Notes: generated from the letters alone by a model not told the origin. Positions 44,556 to 53,859 are shown, counted from the first letter of the stretch. The stretch is DNA of 64,000 bases from Azospirillum canadense (GCF_025961225.1 NZ_JAOQNG010000010.1:1602501-1666500), one strand, 5' to 3'. A program made the numbers and translations.

Positions 44556-45698
44556 TCACTCCGCCGCCGGAGCGTTCTCGACGGCCGCTTCCGCCGCTTT
44601 GGCCGCCTCGATCTCCGCCGCCTTCTTCTCGACGAGGCCGACGAGGTGCTCGACGATGTCCTGGTCCTTCAGGCGGTGGTCGGTCACGCCGGACAGGTAG
44701 ACCTGGTGGGTGTTGTTGCCGCCGCCGGTCAGGCCGATGTCGGTCTCCCGCGCCTCGCCGGGGCCGTTCACGACGCAGCCGATGACCGACAGGGTCAGCG
44801 GCGTGGTGATGTGCGCCAGCCGGGCCTCCAGCAATTCCACCGTCTTGATGACGTTGAAGTTCTGGCGCGCGCAGCTGGGGCAGGAGATGACCGTGACGCC
44901 GCGCCGGCGCAGGCCCAGCGACTTCAGCATCTCGTAGCCGACCTGCACCTCCTCCGTCGGGTCGGCCGACAGCGACACGCGCATGGTGTCGCCGATGCCC
45001 GACCACAGCAGCATGCCGAGCCCGATGGACGACTTCACCGTGCCGGCGCGCAGGCCGCCGGCCTCCGTGATGCCGATGTGCAGCGGGTAGTCGCAGGCCT
45101 CCGCCAGCCCCTGGTAGGCGGCGACGGCGAGGAACACGTCGGAGGCCTTCACCGAGATCTTGAACTCGGTGAAGTCGTGGTCCTCCAGGATCTTGGCGTG
45201 GTTCAGCGCGCTTTCGACCAGCGCTTCCGGGCAGGGCTCGCCATACTTCTCCAGCAGGTCCTGCTCCAGGGAGCCGGCGTTGACGCCGATGCGCATGGAA
45301 CAGCCGTAGTCCTTGGCCGCCTTCACCACCTCGCGCACCCGCTCGGCCGACCCGATGTTGCCCGGATTGATGCGCAGGCAGGCCGCACCGCTCTGCGCCG
45401 CCTCGATGGCGCGCTTGTAGTGGAAATGGATGTCGGCGACGATCGGCACGTTGACCTGGGGCACGATCTGCTTCAGGGCCAGCGCCGATTCCTGGTCGGG
45501 ACAGGACACGCGCACGATGTCGGCGCCCACGCGCTCCGCCGCCAGGATCTGCTCCACCGTCGCCTTCACGTCGGCGGTGGGGGTGTTCGTCATGGTCTGC
45601 ACCGAGATCGGCGCGTCGCCGCCGACGAGCACGTTGCCCACCCGGATCTGGCGGGACTTGCGGCGGAGGATCTGGCGGTAGGGACGCACGCTGCTCAT
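44556..45698 (-). CDS. ispG: 4-hydroxy-3-methylbut-2-enyl diphosphate synthase (IspG)
   Basis: A 380-residue iron-sulfur enzyme of the MEP isoprenoid pathway. It has the TIM-barrel N terminus (VGNVLVGGDAPISVQTMTNT, ADIHFHYKRAIEAAQSG, INPGNIGS) and the [4Fe-4S] cysteines in SCPSCARQNFN and GCVVNGPGEA. The C-terminal tail after residue 355 is alanine-rich and poorly conserved. It precedes hemA on the minus strand, separated by an imperfect palindromic repeat. Confidence 0.97.
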   Translation of the reverse strand: MSSVRPYRQILRRKSRQIRVGNVLVGGDAPISVQTMTNTPTADVKATVEQILAAERVGADIVRVSCPDQESALALKQIVPQVNVPIVADIHFHYKRAIEAAQSGAACLRINPGNIGSAERVREVVKAAKDYGCSMRIGVNAGSLEQDLLEKYGEPCPEALVESALNHAKILEDHDFTEFKISVKASDVFLAVAAYQGLAEACDYPLHIGITEAGGLRAGTVKSSIGLGMLLWSGIGDTMRVSLSADPTEEVQVGYEMLKSLGLRRRGVTVISCPSCARQNFNVIKTVELLEARLAHITTPLTLSVIGCVVNGPGEARETDIGLTGGGNNTHQVYLSGVTDHRLKDQDIVEHLVGLVEKKAAEIEAAKAAEAAVENAPAAE

Positions 45699-45857
45699 GG
45701 GATTCAGCCTCGGGGCTTCGAACGGAGGGACCGGTCGCGAAGGCGCCGTCCACGCCCTTATAGCGCAGCCGGCGTCACGCCTGAAGTGCGGTCGAAGCCC
45801 GTGGATTCAAGTCTGCCATCCGTCCGAACCCACTGGCCGGATCGTGTTCAGGCGAGC

Positions 45858-47243
45858 TTAGCGGGCATTGCTCGTACGCGGGGCCGCTCCGCCCTGGTCC
45901 AGAGCCACATCGCGCAGCACTTGGCCGACGGCGCCCAGCGGCGCGCCGTCCACCCCGTCCGTGACCATGGTCAGGCCGCCGGCGTTGCCGGTGCGGACGC
46001 GGATGCCGGCCCGGTCGGGCACGCGGTAGACGTCGCCGGGCTTCAGCACGCGGGTGAAGATGATCTCGCCGTTGCCATCGCGGACCTGGATCCAGCTGTC
46101 CTGCGTGGCGCGGAGCTGGATGCGCGAGGTCGGATTCTGGCTGCCGTAGACCTTGGACGGCAGGCCCGCCGTGTCGGTCGCGGCGCGTGCCGGAGCCGGC
46201 GGCGGGGCGGGCGGCAGACCGGCGATGGTCGGGGCGCCGGGCGACAGCGGAGTCGGCTCCTGCGCGGTCACCTCGCCCTCCTCGTCTTCGGACGGCGGCG
46301 GAGGCACGCTGACCATGCCGGCGGGCGCCGGCGGGGCCGCCGCGGGTGCTGTCGGAGCGGCGGCCGGGGGAACGGCCGCGACAACGGACGGCTTCACCCC
46401 TGGCGTCGGGGCCGGAACGACGGTGGTCGGTGACGGCGCAGCCGTCGGAGCCGGCGGCGGCGGAGCCGCGGGGGCCGAGGCGGCAGGCGACGGCGTCGTG
46501 GCGGGTGCGGCGGCCACCTTGGCAGGAGCGGGAGCGGGGACGGGAGCCGGGGTCGGCTGAGCGGCGGGCGCCGCAGGGGTCGGCGCCACCACGGCGGCGG
46601 CCGGACCGGTGGGAGTCGGAGTCGGCGTGGAGGCGCCGCCGGCAGACGGCGTCGCCGTGGGCGCTTCCGCCGTCATGTTCGGGACCGGCGGAGCCGTGTC
46701 CGCGGGCGCCGGCGCCTGGGCGTTGCCTTGCACGTTGTTCAGGGGCGAGGTGTCGAGCAGCGACACCAGCCGGTCCGGCAGGGTCGGCACCAAATCCACC
46801 ATCGACCGGTCGGTGGCCGACAGGTAGTACCAGCCGCCGTAGACGATGCCGGCCAGCACCATGGTGCCGAGCAGGACGGTGCCGCCGGGGATGCGTCCTT
46901 CGGGAACGGGCGTCGGGAAATAGAGCTGCTGGCTGCGCGTCTTGCCGGCGGCCTCGTCCTTGTACCGGGTGATGATCGCCTCGGGGTCGAGCCCCAGGCA
47001 TTCTGCGTAGGACCGCAGGAATCCGGCCGCGTAGGCAGCGCCCGGAAGCTCGTCGAACCGGCCGGACTCGATGGCCTGCAGGTAGGGGTAGCGAATGCGC
47101 AGCATCGTCGCGACCTCCCGCAGGTCGTAGCCGAGGCTCTCGCGCGTTTCGCGCAGCGTGTCCGACACACTGGGCCCGGCCGGCAGGACGCCGAACTGGG
47201 ACGCGGGGTCGAGGGTGTCGAGAACCTTGCGCTTGCCCATCAT
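45858..47243 (-). CDS. RodZ-like helix-turn-helix membrane protein
   Basis: A 461-residue protein. The N-terminal Xre-like HTH (SDTLRETRESLGYDLREVAT, PYLQAIESGRFDELPG) continues as AAYAAGFLRSYAECLGLDPE. One membrane helix follows (TVLLGTMVLAGIVYGGWYY), then a long Pro/Ala/Thr-rich periplasmic linker (about 190-350), and a C-terminal beta domain (DUF4115-like; SRIQLRATQDSWIQVRDGNG, VLKPGDVYRVPD). RodZ links MreB to the envelope in rod-shaped cells. The start is uncertain: ATG at 47243 (MMGKRK) or 47291. Confidence 0.88.
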   Translation of the reverse strand: MMGKRKVLDTLDPASQFGVLPAGPSVSDTLRETRESLGYDLREVATMLRIRYPYLQAIESGRFDELPGAAYAAGFLRSYAECLGLDPEAIITRYKDEAAGKTRSQQLYFPTPVPEGRIPGGTVLLGTMVLAGIVYGGWYYLSATDRSMVDLVPTLPDRLVSLLDTSPLNNVQGNAQAPAPADTAPPVPNMTAEAPTATPSAGGASTPTPTPTGPAAAVVAPTPAAPAAQPTPAPVPAPAPAKVAAAPATTPSPAASAPAAPPPPAPTAAPSPTTVVPAPTPGVKPSVVAAVPPAAAPTAPAAAPPAPAGMVSVPPPPSEDEEGEVTAQEPTPLSPGAPTIAGLPPAPPPAPARAATDTAGLPSKVYGSQNPTSRIQLRATQDSWIQVRDGNGEIIFTRVLKPGDVYRVPDRAGIRVRTGNAGGLTMVTDGVDGAPLGAVGQVLRDVALDQGGAAPRTSNAR

Positions 47244-47441
47244 GTCAGCCGTACCGTCGCTCCGGAAACCAAGGCGGTCGTCCCCTCGCATGGGTACGCC
47301 AGCCCCCGTGGCCGCGCAACCGCGAATGACCGCAACGCTGCGACGTTGTATACGCCAATCGGCCGAGCCGCTGTAACAAAACGTCGCTTCTACAAACGAT
47401 TAAGGGGCACGTGTGTCCGGAGCAACAGGGCAGTCCCTTGC

Positions 47442-47469
47442 GCTCAAATCGGGGGGCTCAAATCGGGGG
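47442..47469 (-). repeat. Two 14-bp tandem repeats after ptsP
   Basis: GCTCAAATCGGGG units at 47442-47455 and 47456-47469 lie 17 bases beyond the ptsP stop. A related GCTCAGATC spans the stop codon itself at 47485-47493, suggesting that the unit was copied from the gene end. Confidence 0.75.
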
Positions 47470-47486
47470 TGCTCGCTCGGGAGTGC

Positions 47487-49784
47487 TCAGATCAGGACGC
47501 CATGGTCCTTGGCGAAGCTGCGCAGCTTGTCGCGCAGGCTGTGGTCGCCCTTCTGGTAGAGCCCGGCCATGTACTGGCGCAACGCTGCCACGTCGAGCGA
47601 ACGGAGCATTGTCTTGACCGGCCCGACCGAGGGTGGCGACATGGACAGGCTGCGGAAGCCGATGCCGAGCAGGGCCATGGCGTCGAGCGGCCGCCCGGCC
47701 ATCTCGCCGCAGATGCTGACCGGAACGCCGGCGTCGTTGCAAGCCTCCACCAGACGCCGCAGCAGGCAGAGCATGGCCGGGGCGAGCGGGTCGTATCGGC
47801 TCGCCGTGCGCGGGTTGCCGCGATCGCTGGCGAAGATGTACTGGGTCAGGTCGTTGGAGCCGACCGACAGGAAATCCACGCGCGCCAGCAAGGCCGGCAG
47901 CTGCCACAGCAGCGACGGCACCTCGATCATCGTGCCGACGCGCAGGCGGCTCGGCGGTTCCACGCCCTGCTGCTCCAGCCGCTTCAGCTCCAGATCGAGC
48001 AGGCGCTTGGCGGCGTCGAACTCGGCCACCTCGGCGATCATCGGGAACATGACCGACAGCGGCCGGCCGGCCGCCGCCCTCAACAGCGAGCGGAGTTGCT
48101 GGCGCAGCAGCGACGGGTGGTCGAGCCCGATTCGGATCGCCCGCCAACCGAGCGCCGGGTTCTCCTCCTCGCCCGACGCGATGTAGGGCAGCATCTTGTC
48201 GCCGCCGACGTCCAGCGTGCGGAAGACCACCGGCTTGTCGCCGGCCTCGTCCAGGATGCGGGCGTAAAGGTCGGTCTGCGCCTTCACGTCGGGGTAGGAG
48301 GACCGGACCATGAAGGGGATTTCGGTGCGGTAGAGGCCGATGCCCTCCGCCCCGCTGGCCTTCAGGTGCGGCAGGTCGATCAGCAGGCCGCAGTTCAGCT
48401 GGATGGAGATCGGCACGCCGTCGCGCGTCACCGAGGGCAGCGCGCGGATTTCCGCGTAGATCTGCTCCTTGCGCGTGCGGAGCGCGACGCTCTCAGCGAA
48501 GGCCATCTGGATGTCTTCGGCCGGGCGCACGAACACCTGGCCGTGGTCGCCGTCCACGATGACCGGATCCAGCGACTCGATCCGGTTCAGCGCGTCGTTG
48601 GCCTGCACCACCGGAATGTTCAGCGCGCGCGCCACGATGCAGACGTGGCTGGACGGCGACCCATCTTCCAGCACCACGGCGCGCAGGCGGCGCTGGTCGT
48701 AGTCCAGCAGCTCCGCCGGTCCCATGGATCGGGCAACCAGCACGATATCGTCCGGCAAGGTACCGCCGTCGGCCTCCGACTTGCGGCCGGCCAGATGCTG
48801 GAGCAGCCGGTTGGTCAGGTCTTCCAGGTCGAGCAGCCGTTCGCGGATGTAGGGATCCGTCAGGTGGCTCATGCGGGCGCGGGTGTCGTTCTGCACCTGC
48901 TGCACCGCGGCCTCCGCCGTCAGGCCCATGCGGATCGCCTCGCGGATGCGCGAAAGCCAGCCGCGGTCCTCCGCGAACATGCGGTAGGTTTCCAGGATGT
49001 CCTTGGGCTCGCCCAGCCCAGCCAGCGCCGCCGCGGCCAACAGATCGTCGATGGCGCTGTGCATGGTGGCGATGGCGGCGTTCAGCCGCACCAGCTCGCT
49101 CTCCGCGTCCTCGGCGACCATCTGGCGGATGGTCAGCTGCGGCCGGTGGATGACCGCCAGCCCCATGGACAGGCCGCCAGCCAGCGACGTGCCGGACAGG
49201 CGCGCCGGCAGAAGCGCCGGGTCGCCGGTGGAGGAGACCTCCTGCGGATTGACCAGCTCGCCCTGGGCCACCAGCTCGGCGACAACCATGGCGATGGTCT
49301 GCAGGGTTTCGACCTCCTCCTCCGTGTAGCGGCGACGGTCCTTGTGCTGGATGACCAGGACGCCGCGCACCTTGCCGCCACGCAGGATCGGCACGCCGGC
49401 CAGCGACAGGAAGGGGTCCTCGCCCGTTTCCGGGCGGTAGGCGAAGCTGGGGTGCGACGGCGCGTTGTCCAGCGCGATGGGCCGCGCGTGGCCGGCGATG
49501 TCGCCGACGATGCCCTCGCCCACGCGCAGGCGCGTGTTGTGCACTGCCGTCTGGTTCAGGCCGTAGGTGGAGAACAGCTCCAGCACCTCGCCCGCACGCA
49601 TGACGTAGGCGGAGCAGACGTCCGCCCCCATCTCCACGGCGATCAGCGAGACGATCTTGTCGAGCCGTTCCTGGCCCGAACCGGAGCCCGCCATGACGTC
49701 GCGCAGGCGCGCGAGCAACCGGCGCGAGGCTGCCCCGTCGAAACCGGGCCCGCTTGCCGGGGCTTCACCCACGGTGTCGGTCAT
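47487..49784 (-). CDS. ptsP: Nitrogen phosphotransferase enzyme I (PtsP)
   Basis: A 765-residue protein. The N-terminal GAF domain (residues about 20-160; VGEGIVGDIAGHARPIALDN) is followed by the PEP-utilising enzyme. The phosphohistidine is in SPSSHVCIVARAL, the PEP site in VMFPMIAEVAEFD, and DFLSVGSNDLTQYIFASDR and ICGEMAGRPLDA complete the fold. It transfers phosphate from PEP to NPr and then PtsN, which is encoded 3.6 kb away. The stop of the nitronate monooxygenase gene lies 2 bases before its ATG. Confidence 0.95.
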   Translation of the reverse strand: MTDTVGEAPASGPGFDGAASRRLLARLRDVMAGSGSGQERLDKIVSLIAVEMGADVCSAYVMRAGEVLELFSTYGLNQTAVHNTRLRVGEGIVGDIAGHARPIALDNAPSHPSFAYRPETGEDPFLSLAGVPILRGGKVRGVLVIQHKDRRRYTEEEVETLQTIAMVVAELVAQGELVNPQEVSSTGDPALLPARLSGTSLAGGLSMGLAVIHRPQLTIRQMVAEDAESELVRLNAAIATMHSAIDDLLAAAALAGLGEPKDILETYRMFAEDRGWLSRIREAIRMGLTAEAAVQQVQNDTRARMSHLTDPYIRERLLDLEDLTNRLLQHLAGRKSEADGGTLPDDIVLVARSMGPAELLDYDQRRLRAVVLEDGSPSSHVCIVARALNIPVVQANDALNRIESLDPVIVDGDHGQVFVRPAEDIQMAFAESVALRTRKEQIYAEIRALPSVTRDGVPISIQLNCGLLIDLPHLKASGAEGIGLYRTEIPFMVRSSYPDVKAQTDLYARILDEAGDKPVVFRTLDVGGDKMLPYIASGEEENPALGWRAIRIGLDHPSLLRQQLRSLLRAAAGRPLSVMFPMIAEVAEFDAAKRLLDLELKRLEQQGVEPPSRLRVGTMIEVPSLLWQLPALLARVDFLSVGSNDLTQYIFASDRGNPRTASRYDPLAPAMLCLLRRLVEACNDAGVPVSICGEMAGRPLDAMALLGIGFRSLSMSPPSVGPVKTMLRSLDVAALRQYMAGLYQKGDHSLRDKLRSFAKDHGVLI

Positions 49785-49785
49785 C

Positions 49786-50928
49786 TCAGGCCGCCCCGAG
49801 CACGGCCGGCCCCAGTTCGACGGGCCCTGGATCAACCGGCTGCCCGATCGCGGCAGGGCCGCCGAACCGCCGCGCCAGCGACGATTCAGCCTGGGCGACC
49901 AGATCCTCGATGATCTCCGCCACCGGCTGTTCGCGGGTGACGAGGCCGACGCTCTGGCCGGCCATCAGGGAGCCCGTCTCGATGTCGCCGTCGATCACCG
50001 CGCGGCGCAGCGCGCCGGCCCAGAAATGTTCGATCTCCAGCAGCCCCTCGTCGCGCGACGTCTCGCCGCGGTCCACCCGGCCGATGACCTCGCGCTGCAG
50101 CTCCATGAAACGCTTGGAGCCCGCGTTGGCCAGCGCGCGCACCGGGATGACCGGAAAACGCGGATCGATCTGCACCGACGCCTGCGCGTCGCGGGCCGAC
50201 GCCCGGATGAAGGTCTGTTTGAAGCGCGGGTGCGCGATGGATTCCGTGGCGCAGACGAAACGCGTGCCGATCTGCACGCCGGCCGCACCCAGTTCCAGGT
50301 AGGCCACGATGGCCTCGCCGCGGCCGATTCCGCCGGCCACAAAGACCGGGACGTCGCGCAGGTCGGGCAGGATCTCCTGCGCCAGCACGGTGGTGGACAC
50401 CGGGCCGATGTGGCCGCCGGCCTCCGTGCCTTCGATCACCAGCGCATCGGCGCCCAGCTTCACCATACGTCGGCCGCTGACCAGCGTCGGGGCGAAGGCC
50501 ATGACCTTGGCGCCGCCGTCCTTGATCCGCTTGATGGTCGCGCCGGAGGGGAAGCCGCCGGCGATCACCACGTGGCTCACCCCCTGCTCCCGGCAGACGT
50601 CGATCAACTGGTCGAGTTGCGGGTGCATGTTGATGAGGTTCACGCCGAACGGCTTGGCGGTCAGCGCCTTAGTGCCGGCGATCTCTTCGGCCAGCATCTC
50701 CGGCGGCATCGACCCGCAGGCGACAACGCCGAATCCGCCGGCGTTGGAGATGGCGGACACGAGGTGGCGCTCCGACACCCAGCTCATGGCACCACCCATG
50801 ATGGCGGTGCGCGTGCCGAGGAAATCGCGCCCCCGCGCCCACAGCTGCTCGAGCCGCGCCCGCGCCGCCCCGTCGGCCCGCCCGTCTGAGCGCCCGTCGG
50901 AACGGATGTCGGACCTGGCGTCGGTCAT
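49786..50928 (-). CDS. Nitronate monooxygenase family flavoprotein
   Basis: A 380-residue FMN TIM-barrel oxidoreductase. It has GTRTAIMGGAMSWVSERHLV, AISNAGGFGVVACGSM, FGVNLINMHPQL, VIEGTEAGGHIGP and PVFVAGGIGRGEAIVAYLELGA, the flavin- and phosphate-binding segments of the NMO/FabK-like family. The first 20 residues repeat RSD(G/I), a low-complexity extension. GAGAGGCGGG precedes the ATG. It is directly followed by ptsP, as in other alphaproteobacteria. The physiological substrate is uncertain. Confidence 0.9.
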   Translation of the reverse strand: MTDARSDIRSDGRSDGRADGAARARLEQLWARGRDFLGTRTAIMGGAMSWVSERHLVSAISNAGGFGVVACGSMPPEMLAEEIAGTKALTAKPFGVNLINMHPQLDQLIDVCREQGVSHVVIAGGFPSGATIKRIKDGGAKVMAFAPTLVSGRRMVKLGADALVIEGTEAGGHIGPVSTTVLAQEILPDLRDVPVFVAGGIGRGEAIVAYLELGAAGVQIGTRFVCATESIAHPRFKQTFIRASARDAQASVQIDPRFPVIPVRALANAGSKRFMELQREVIGRVDRGETSRDEGLLEIEHFWAGALRRAVIDGDIETGSLMAGQSVGLVTREQPVAEIIEDLVAQAESSLARRFGGPAAIGQPVDPGPVELGPAVLGAA

Positions 50929-50969
50929 GCCCGCCTCTCCCTTTTTCCTGCCGACGTCTTCTGCCGACG

Positions 50970-52205
50970 TCAGGCCGCGTCCAGACCGTAGGCCGTGTGC
51001 AGCGCGCGCAGCGCCAGCTCCGCATACTCCTCGGCGATCAGGACCGAAATCTTGATCTCGGAGGTGGAGATGACCTGGATGTTGATGCCCTTGTCGGCCA
51101 GCGCCTTGAACATGCGCTGGGCCACGCCGGTGTGGCTGCGCATGCCGACGCCGATCACCGACACTTTCACCACGTTGGCGTCGGACGCCAGGCGGCGGTA
51201 GTTCAACTCGGTCTTGGCGTCCTCCAGCACCTTCACGGCGCGGGCGATGTCAGCCTTGCCGACGGTGAAGGTCATGTCGGTGGACGTGCCGTCCTCGGAC
51301 ACGTTCTGCACGATCATGTCCACGTTGATGGCAGCGTCGGTCAGCGGCCCGAAGATGTTGGCCGCCACGCCCGGACGGTCGGCGACGCCGATGAGGGTAA
51401 TCTTCGCCTCGTCGCGGCTGTAGGCGATGCCGCTCACAACTTCCTTTTCCACGATCTCGTCCTCGTCCACAACCAGGGTACCGGGAAGCGCGCTGCCCGC
51501 GGCCTCCTCGAAGCTCGACAGAACCTGCACGCGCACGCGGTGGTTCATCGCCATCTCGACCGAGCGGGTCTGCAGGACCTTGGCGCCCTGCGACGCCAGC
51601 TCAAGCATCTCCTCGTAGGTGATCTTGGAGAGCTTGCGGGCCTTGGTGACGATGCGCGGGTCGGTGGTGTAGACGCCGTCCACGTCGGTGTAGATGTCGC
51701 AGCGATCAGCCTTCAGCGCCGCGGCCAGCGCCACCGCCGAGGTGTCGGAACCGCCGCGGCCCAGCGTGGTGATGCGGCCGCTTTCGGTCACGCCCTGGAA
51801 GCCAGCGACAACGGCGACCTCGCCGGTCTCCATGCGCTTGTCGATCTCGGTCGTGTCGATCGACACGATGCGGGCCTTGCCGTGCGTCTCGTCGCTGTAG
51901 ATCGGGATCTGCCAGCCGAGCCAGGAGCGCGCCGGGATGCCGCGCGACTGCAGCGCAATGGCGAGGAGACCGGAGGTCACCTGCTCGCCCGAAGCGACGA
52001 TGGCGTCGTACTCGCGCGCGTCGTGCAGCTTGTCGATGTCGTTGCAGTATTTGACGAGCTGGTTGGTCACGCCGGACATCGCCGACACGACGACGGCCAC
52101 CTGATGGCCCGCCTTCACTTCCTGCTCGACCTTGCGGGCCACGTTCTTGATGCGGTCGATGTCGCCGACCGACGTGCCACCGAACTTGAGGACGATCCGC
52201 GCCAT
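50970..52205 (-). CDS. lysC: Aspartate kinase
   Basis: A 411-residue enzyme that phosphorylates aspartate, the entry to lysine, threonine and methionine synthesis. It has the N-terminal KFGGTSVGDIDRIKNVARKV, VVSAMSGVTNQLVKYC, LGRGGSDTSAVALAAAL and tandem ACT domains (about 265-411; GVADRPGVAANIFGPL, SVIGVGMRSHTGVAQRMF) that bind feedback inhibitors. GAGGT precedes the ATG. It diverges from ubiG. Confidence 0.98.
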   Translation of the reverse strand: MARIVLKFGGTSVGDIDRIKNVARKVEQEVKAGHQVAVVVSAMSGVTNQLVKYCNDIDKLHDAREYDAIVASGEQVTSGLLAIALQSRGIPARSWLGWQIPIYSDETHGKARIVSIDTTEIDKRMETGEVAVVAGFQGVTESGRITTLGRGGSDTSAVALAAALKADRCDIYTDVDGVYTTDPRIVTKARKLSKITYEEMLELASQGAKVLQTRSVEMAMNHRVRVQVLSSFEEAAGSALPGTLVVDEDEIVEKEVVSGIAYSRDEAKITLIGVADRPGVAANIFGPLTDAAINVDMIVQNVSEDGTSTDMTFTVGKADIARAVKVLEDAKTELNYRRLASDANVVKVSVIGVGMRSHTGVAQRMFKALADKGINIQVISTSEIKISVLIAEEYAELALRALHTAYGLDAA

Positions 52206-52359
52206 ACCTCACACCATATCTGTGCCGAAAAAACCGGCCGTCCGCGCGCCCCCGCTCTACCGTTGCCGGCGCGGGGCGGCGTATCCATACTCTGTCGTTC
52301 ACAGCGAGGCAAGTTCGCCCCGCAATTGTTATCGCAAACCAGCATACGGGATTTCATTC

Positions 52360-53112
52360 ATGACCGCGACTGCCGGAACCGCAGGCACTGTTGATCCAGC
52401 GGACGTCGCCCGCTTTTCCGCCATCGCCGCGGAATGGTGGGACCCGACCGGCAAGTTCCGGCCGCTGCACCGTCTCAACCCGCTGCGCCTGACCTACATC
52501 CGCGACACCGTCTGCCGGCGGCTCGGCCGCGACCCGCTGGCGCCCGAACCGTTGAAGGGCATCCGCGTCGTGGACATCGGCTGCGGCGGTGGCCTGCTGG
52601 CGGAGCCCATCGCCCGCATGGGCGCCACGGTGGTCGGCGTCGACGCGTCGGAGAAGAACGTGAGGACCGCCGCCACCCACGCGTCGGAGACCGGCACCGC
52701 CGTCGACTATCGCGCCACCACGGCGGAGGCGCTGGCCGCCTCCGGCGAGCGCTTCGACGTGGTGCTGGCGATGGAGGTGATCGAGCATGTCGCGGATGTC
52801 GACCTGTTCGTGAAGTCCTGCGCCGACCTGCTGTCGCCCGGCGGCGTGCTGTTCCTCGCCACCCTGAACCGCACGCCGAAGTCCTTCGCGCTGGCCATCG
52901 TGGGGGCGGAGTACATCCTGCGCTGGATGCCGCGCGGCACTCACAACTGGCGTCAGTTCCTGCGCCCGAGCGAGCTTGCCGCCGCTGTACGCGCGCACGG
53001 GCTGGGCATCAAGGACCTGACCGGGGTGACGTACAGCCCACTGTCCGACGAGTTCCGCCTGAACCCGCGCGACCTCGACGTGAACTACATGGCCTGGGCC
53101 GAACACATTTGA
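52360..53112 (+). CDS. ubiG: Ubiquinone biosynthesis O-methyltransferase
   Basis: A 250-residue SAM-dependent methyltransferase for two O-methylations in ubiquinone synthesis. It has FSAIAAEWWDPTGKFRPLHR, the SAM motif VVDIGCGGGLLAEPIA, VLAMEVIEHVADVD and WRQFLRPSELAAAVRAHGL. The end DLDVNYMAWAEHI is typical. It is divergent from lysC across 154 bases. Confidence 0.96.
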   Translation: MTATAGTAGTVDPADVARFSAIAAEWWDPTGKFRPLHRLNPLRLTYIRDTVCRRLGRDPLAPEPLKGIRVVDIGCGGGLLAEPIARMGATVVGVDASEKNVRTAATHASETGTAVDYRATTAEALAASGERFDVVLAMEVIEHVADVDLFVKSCADLLSPGGVLFLATLNRTPKSFALAIVGAEYILRWMPRGTHNWRQFLRPSELAAAVRAHGLGIKDLTGVTYSPLSDEFRLNPRDLDVNYMAWAEHI

Positions 53113-53129
53113 CGAGACCGTAGACCGTA

Positions 53130-53207
53130 GGTTGGGTGGAGCGAAGCGCAACCCAACAGACCCATCATCGCCAACGGTGTTGGGTTCCGCGTACGCTCCA
53201 CCCAACC
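53130..53207. repeat. GGTTGGGTGGAGCG palindromic repeat
   Basis: Outer exact 14-bp arms (53130-53143 and 53194-53207) enclose inner exact 9-bp arms AACCCAACA / TGTTGGGTT (53150-53158, 53178-53186). It lies between ubiG and the Uma2 remnant. Similar GGTTGGGTGGAGCG dyads are scattered through unrelated bacterial genomes. Confidence 0.85.
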
Positions 53208-53217
53208 CACCCAGGCC

Positions 53218-53301
53218 TCATGGCGCGTACAACTCGGCCACCCGCTCGGCGGCGAGGTAGTCCTCGGGCGTGATCCACGGCTTTCGGATCGCGTTCGGCA
53301 T
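53218..53301 (-). pseudogene. Truncated Uma2-like fragment, 27 residues
   Basis: The frame MPNAIRKPWITPEDYLAAER, followed by VAELYAP and stop, resembles the N terminus of Uma2 (DUF820) nuclease-fold proteins, which open with MTPEEYLAxER. Full members have about 190 residues. A palindromic repeat begins 10 bases past the stop, where the gene body should be. This is best read as a remnant, though a short peptide is possible. Confidence 0.5.
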
Positions 53302-53336
53302 GGAGAGAGTATAGCGCGCCGGGGGGTGCAAAGGAA

Positions 53337-53361
53337 ACGGGAGGGCTCCCGCCCTCCCGTT
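53337..53361 (-). terminator. Terminator of ptsN
   Basis: On the minus strand an ACGGGAGGG stem closes with CCCTCCCGT, followed by TTTCC. It starts 6 bases after the ptsN stop. Confidence 0.8.
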
Positions 53362-53366
53362 CTGAT

Positions 53367-53825
53367 TCACACGGCGTGGCTTGCTTCGTGCTGGGTCAGG
53401 AGCGCGTAGATCGCGTCCGCCGAGTCGGAGCCGCGCAGCTTTTCACACATGGACTGGTCGCGCAGCAGGCGCGACACACGGGCCAGCGCCTTCAAATGGT
53501 CGGCGCCGGCATGGTCCGGAGCCAACAGCAGGAAAATCAGATCGACCGGCTGCTCATCGATCGCGTCGAAGTCGATGGGCCGCTCCAGCCGGGCGAAGAC
53601 GCCATGGACACGGTCGAGGTTGGACAGCTTGCCGTGGGGGATGGCGATGCCATGCCCCACGCCGGTGGTGCCCAACCGCTCGCGTTCCAGCAGGACGTCG
53701 AAGATCGCCCGTTCGTGCTGGCCGGTCAGCTCGGCCGCCTTGCGCGCCATGTCCTGCAGGGCCTGCTTCTTGCTGCCGGCCTTGAGGCTGGGGAGGATGG
53801 CGTGCGGCGTGATGAGATCGAGCAT
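53367..53825 (-). CDS. ptsN: PTS nitrogen regulatory protein IIA-Ntr
   Basis: A 152-residue phosphocarrier regulator. The active histidine lies in HGIAIPHGKLSNL, and LIFLLLAPDHAGADHLKALARVS is typical of the IIA-Ntr fold. It receives phosphate from the PtsP-NPr chain and controls nitrogen, potassium and stress functions. It is the last gene of the rpoN-hpf-ptsN order on the minus strand, 34 bases after hpf. The start MLDLITPHAI at 53825 fits the family. Confidence 0.96.
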   Translation of the reverse strand: MLDLITPHAILPSLKAGSKKQALQDMARKAAELTGQHERAIFDVLLERERLGTTGVGHGIAIPHGKLSNLDRVHGVFARLERPIDFDAIDEQPVDLIFLLLAPDHAGADHLKALARVSRLLRDQSMCEKLRGSDSADAIYALLTQHEASHAV

Positions 53826-53859
53826 GACTGTTGCGGTGTGGTTGCGACGGAGCCCGGGA

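Noticed and set aside
46728..49913. Very long open frame on the plus strand opposite the RodZ-like gene and ptsP
   Set aside because: It is His/Arg/Gln/Ala-rich with no domain pattern and lies antisense to clear RodZ-like and PtsP genes. Such frames are a by-product of GC-rich third positions. The same applies to long antisense frames over clpB, the TRAP permease and the chemoreceptor.
50860..50928. RSDGRSDG repeat at the nitronate monooxygenase start as a functional motif
   Set aside because: It is a short imperfect low-complexity extension ahead of the conserved domain, with no sign of a defined role.
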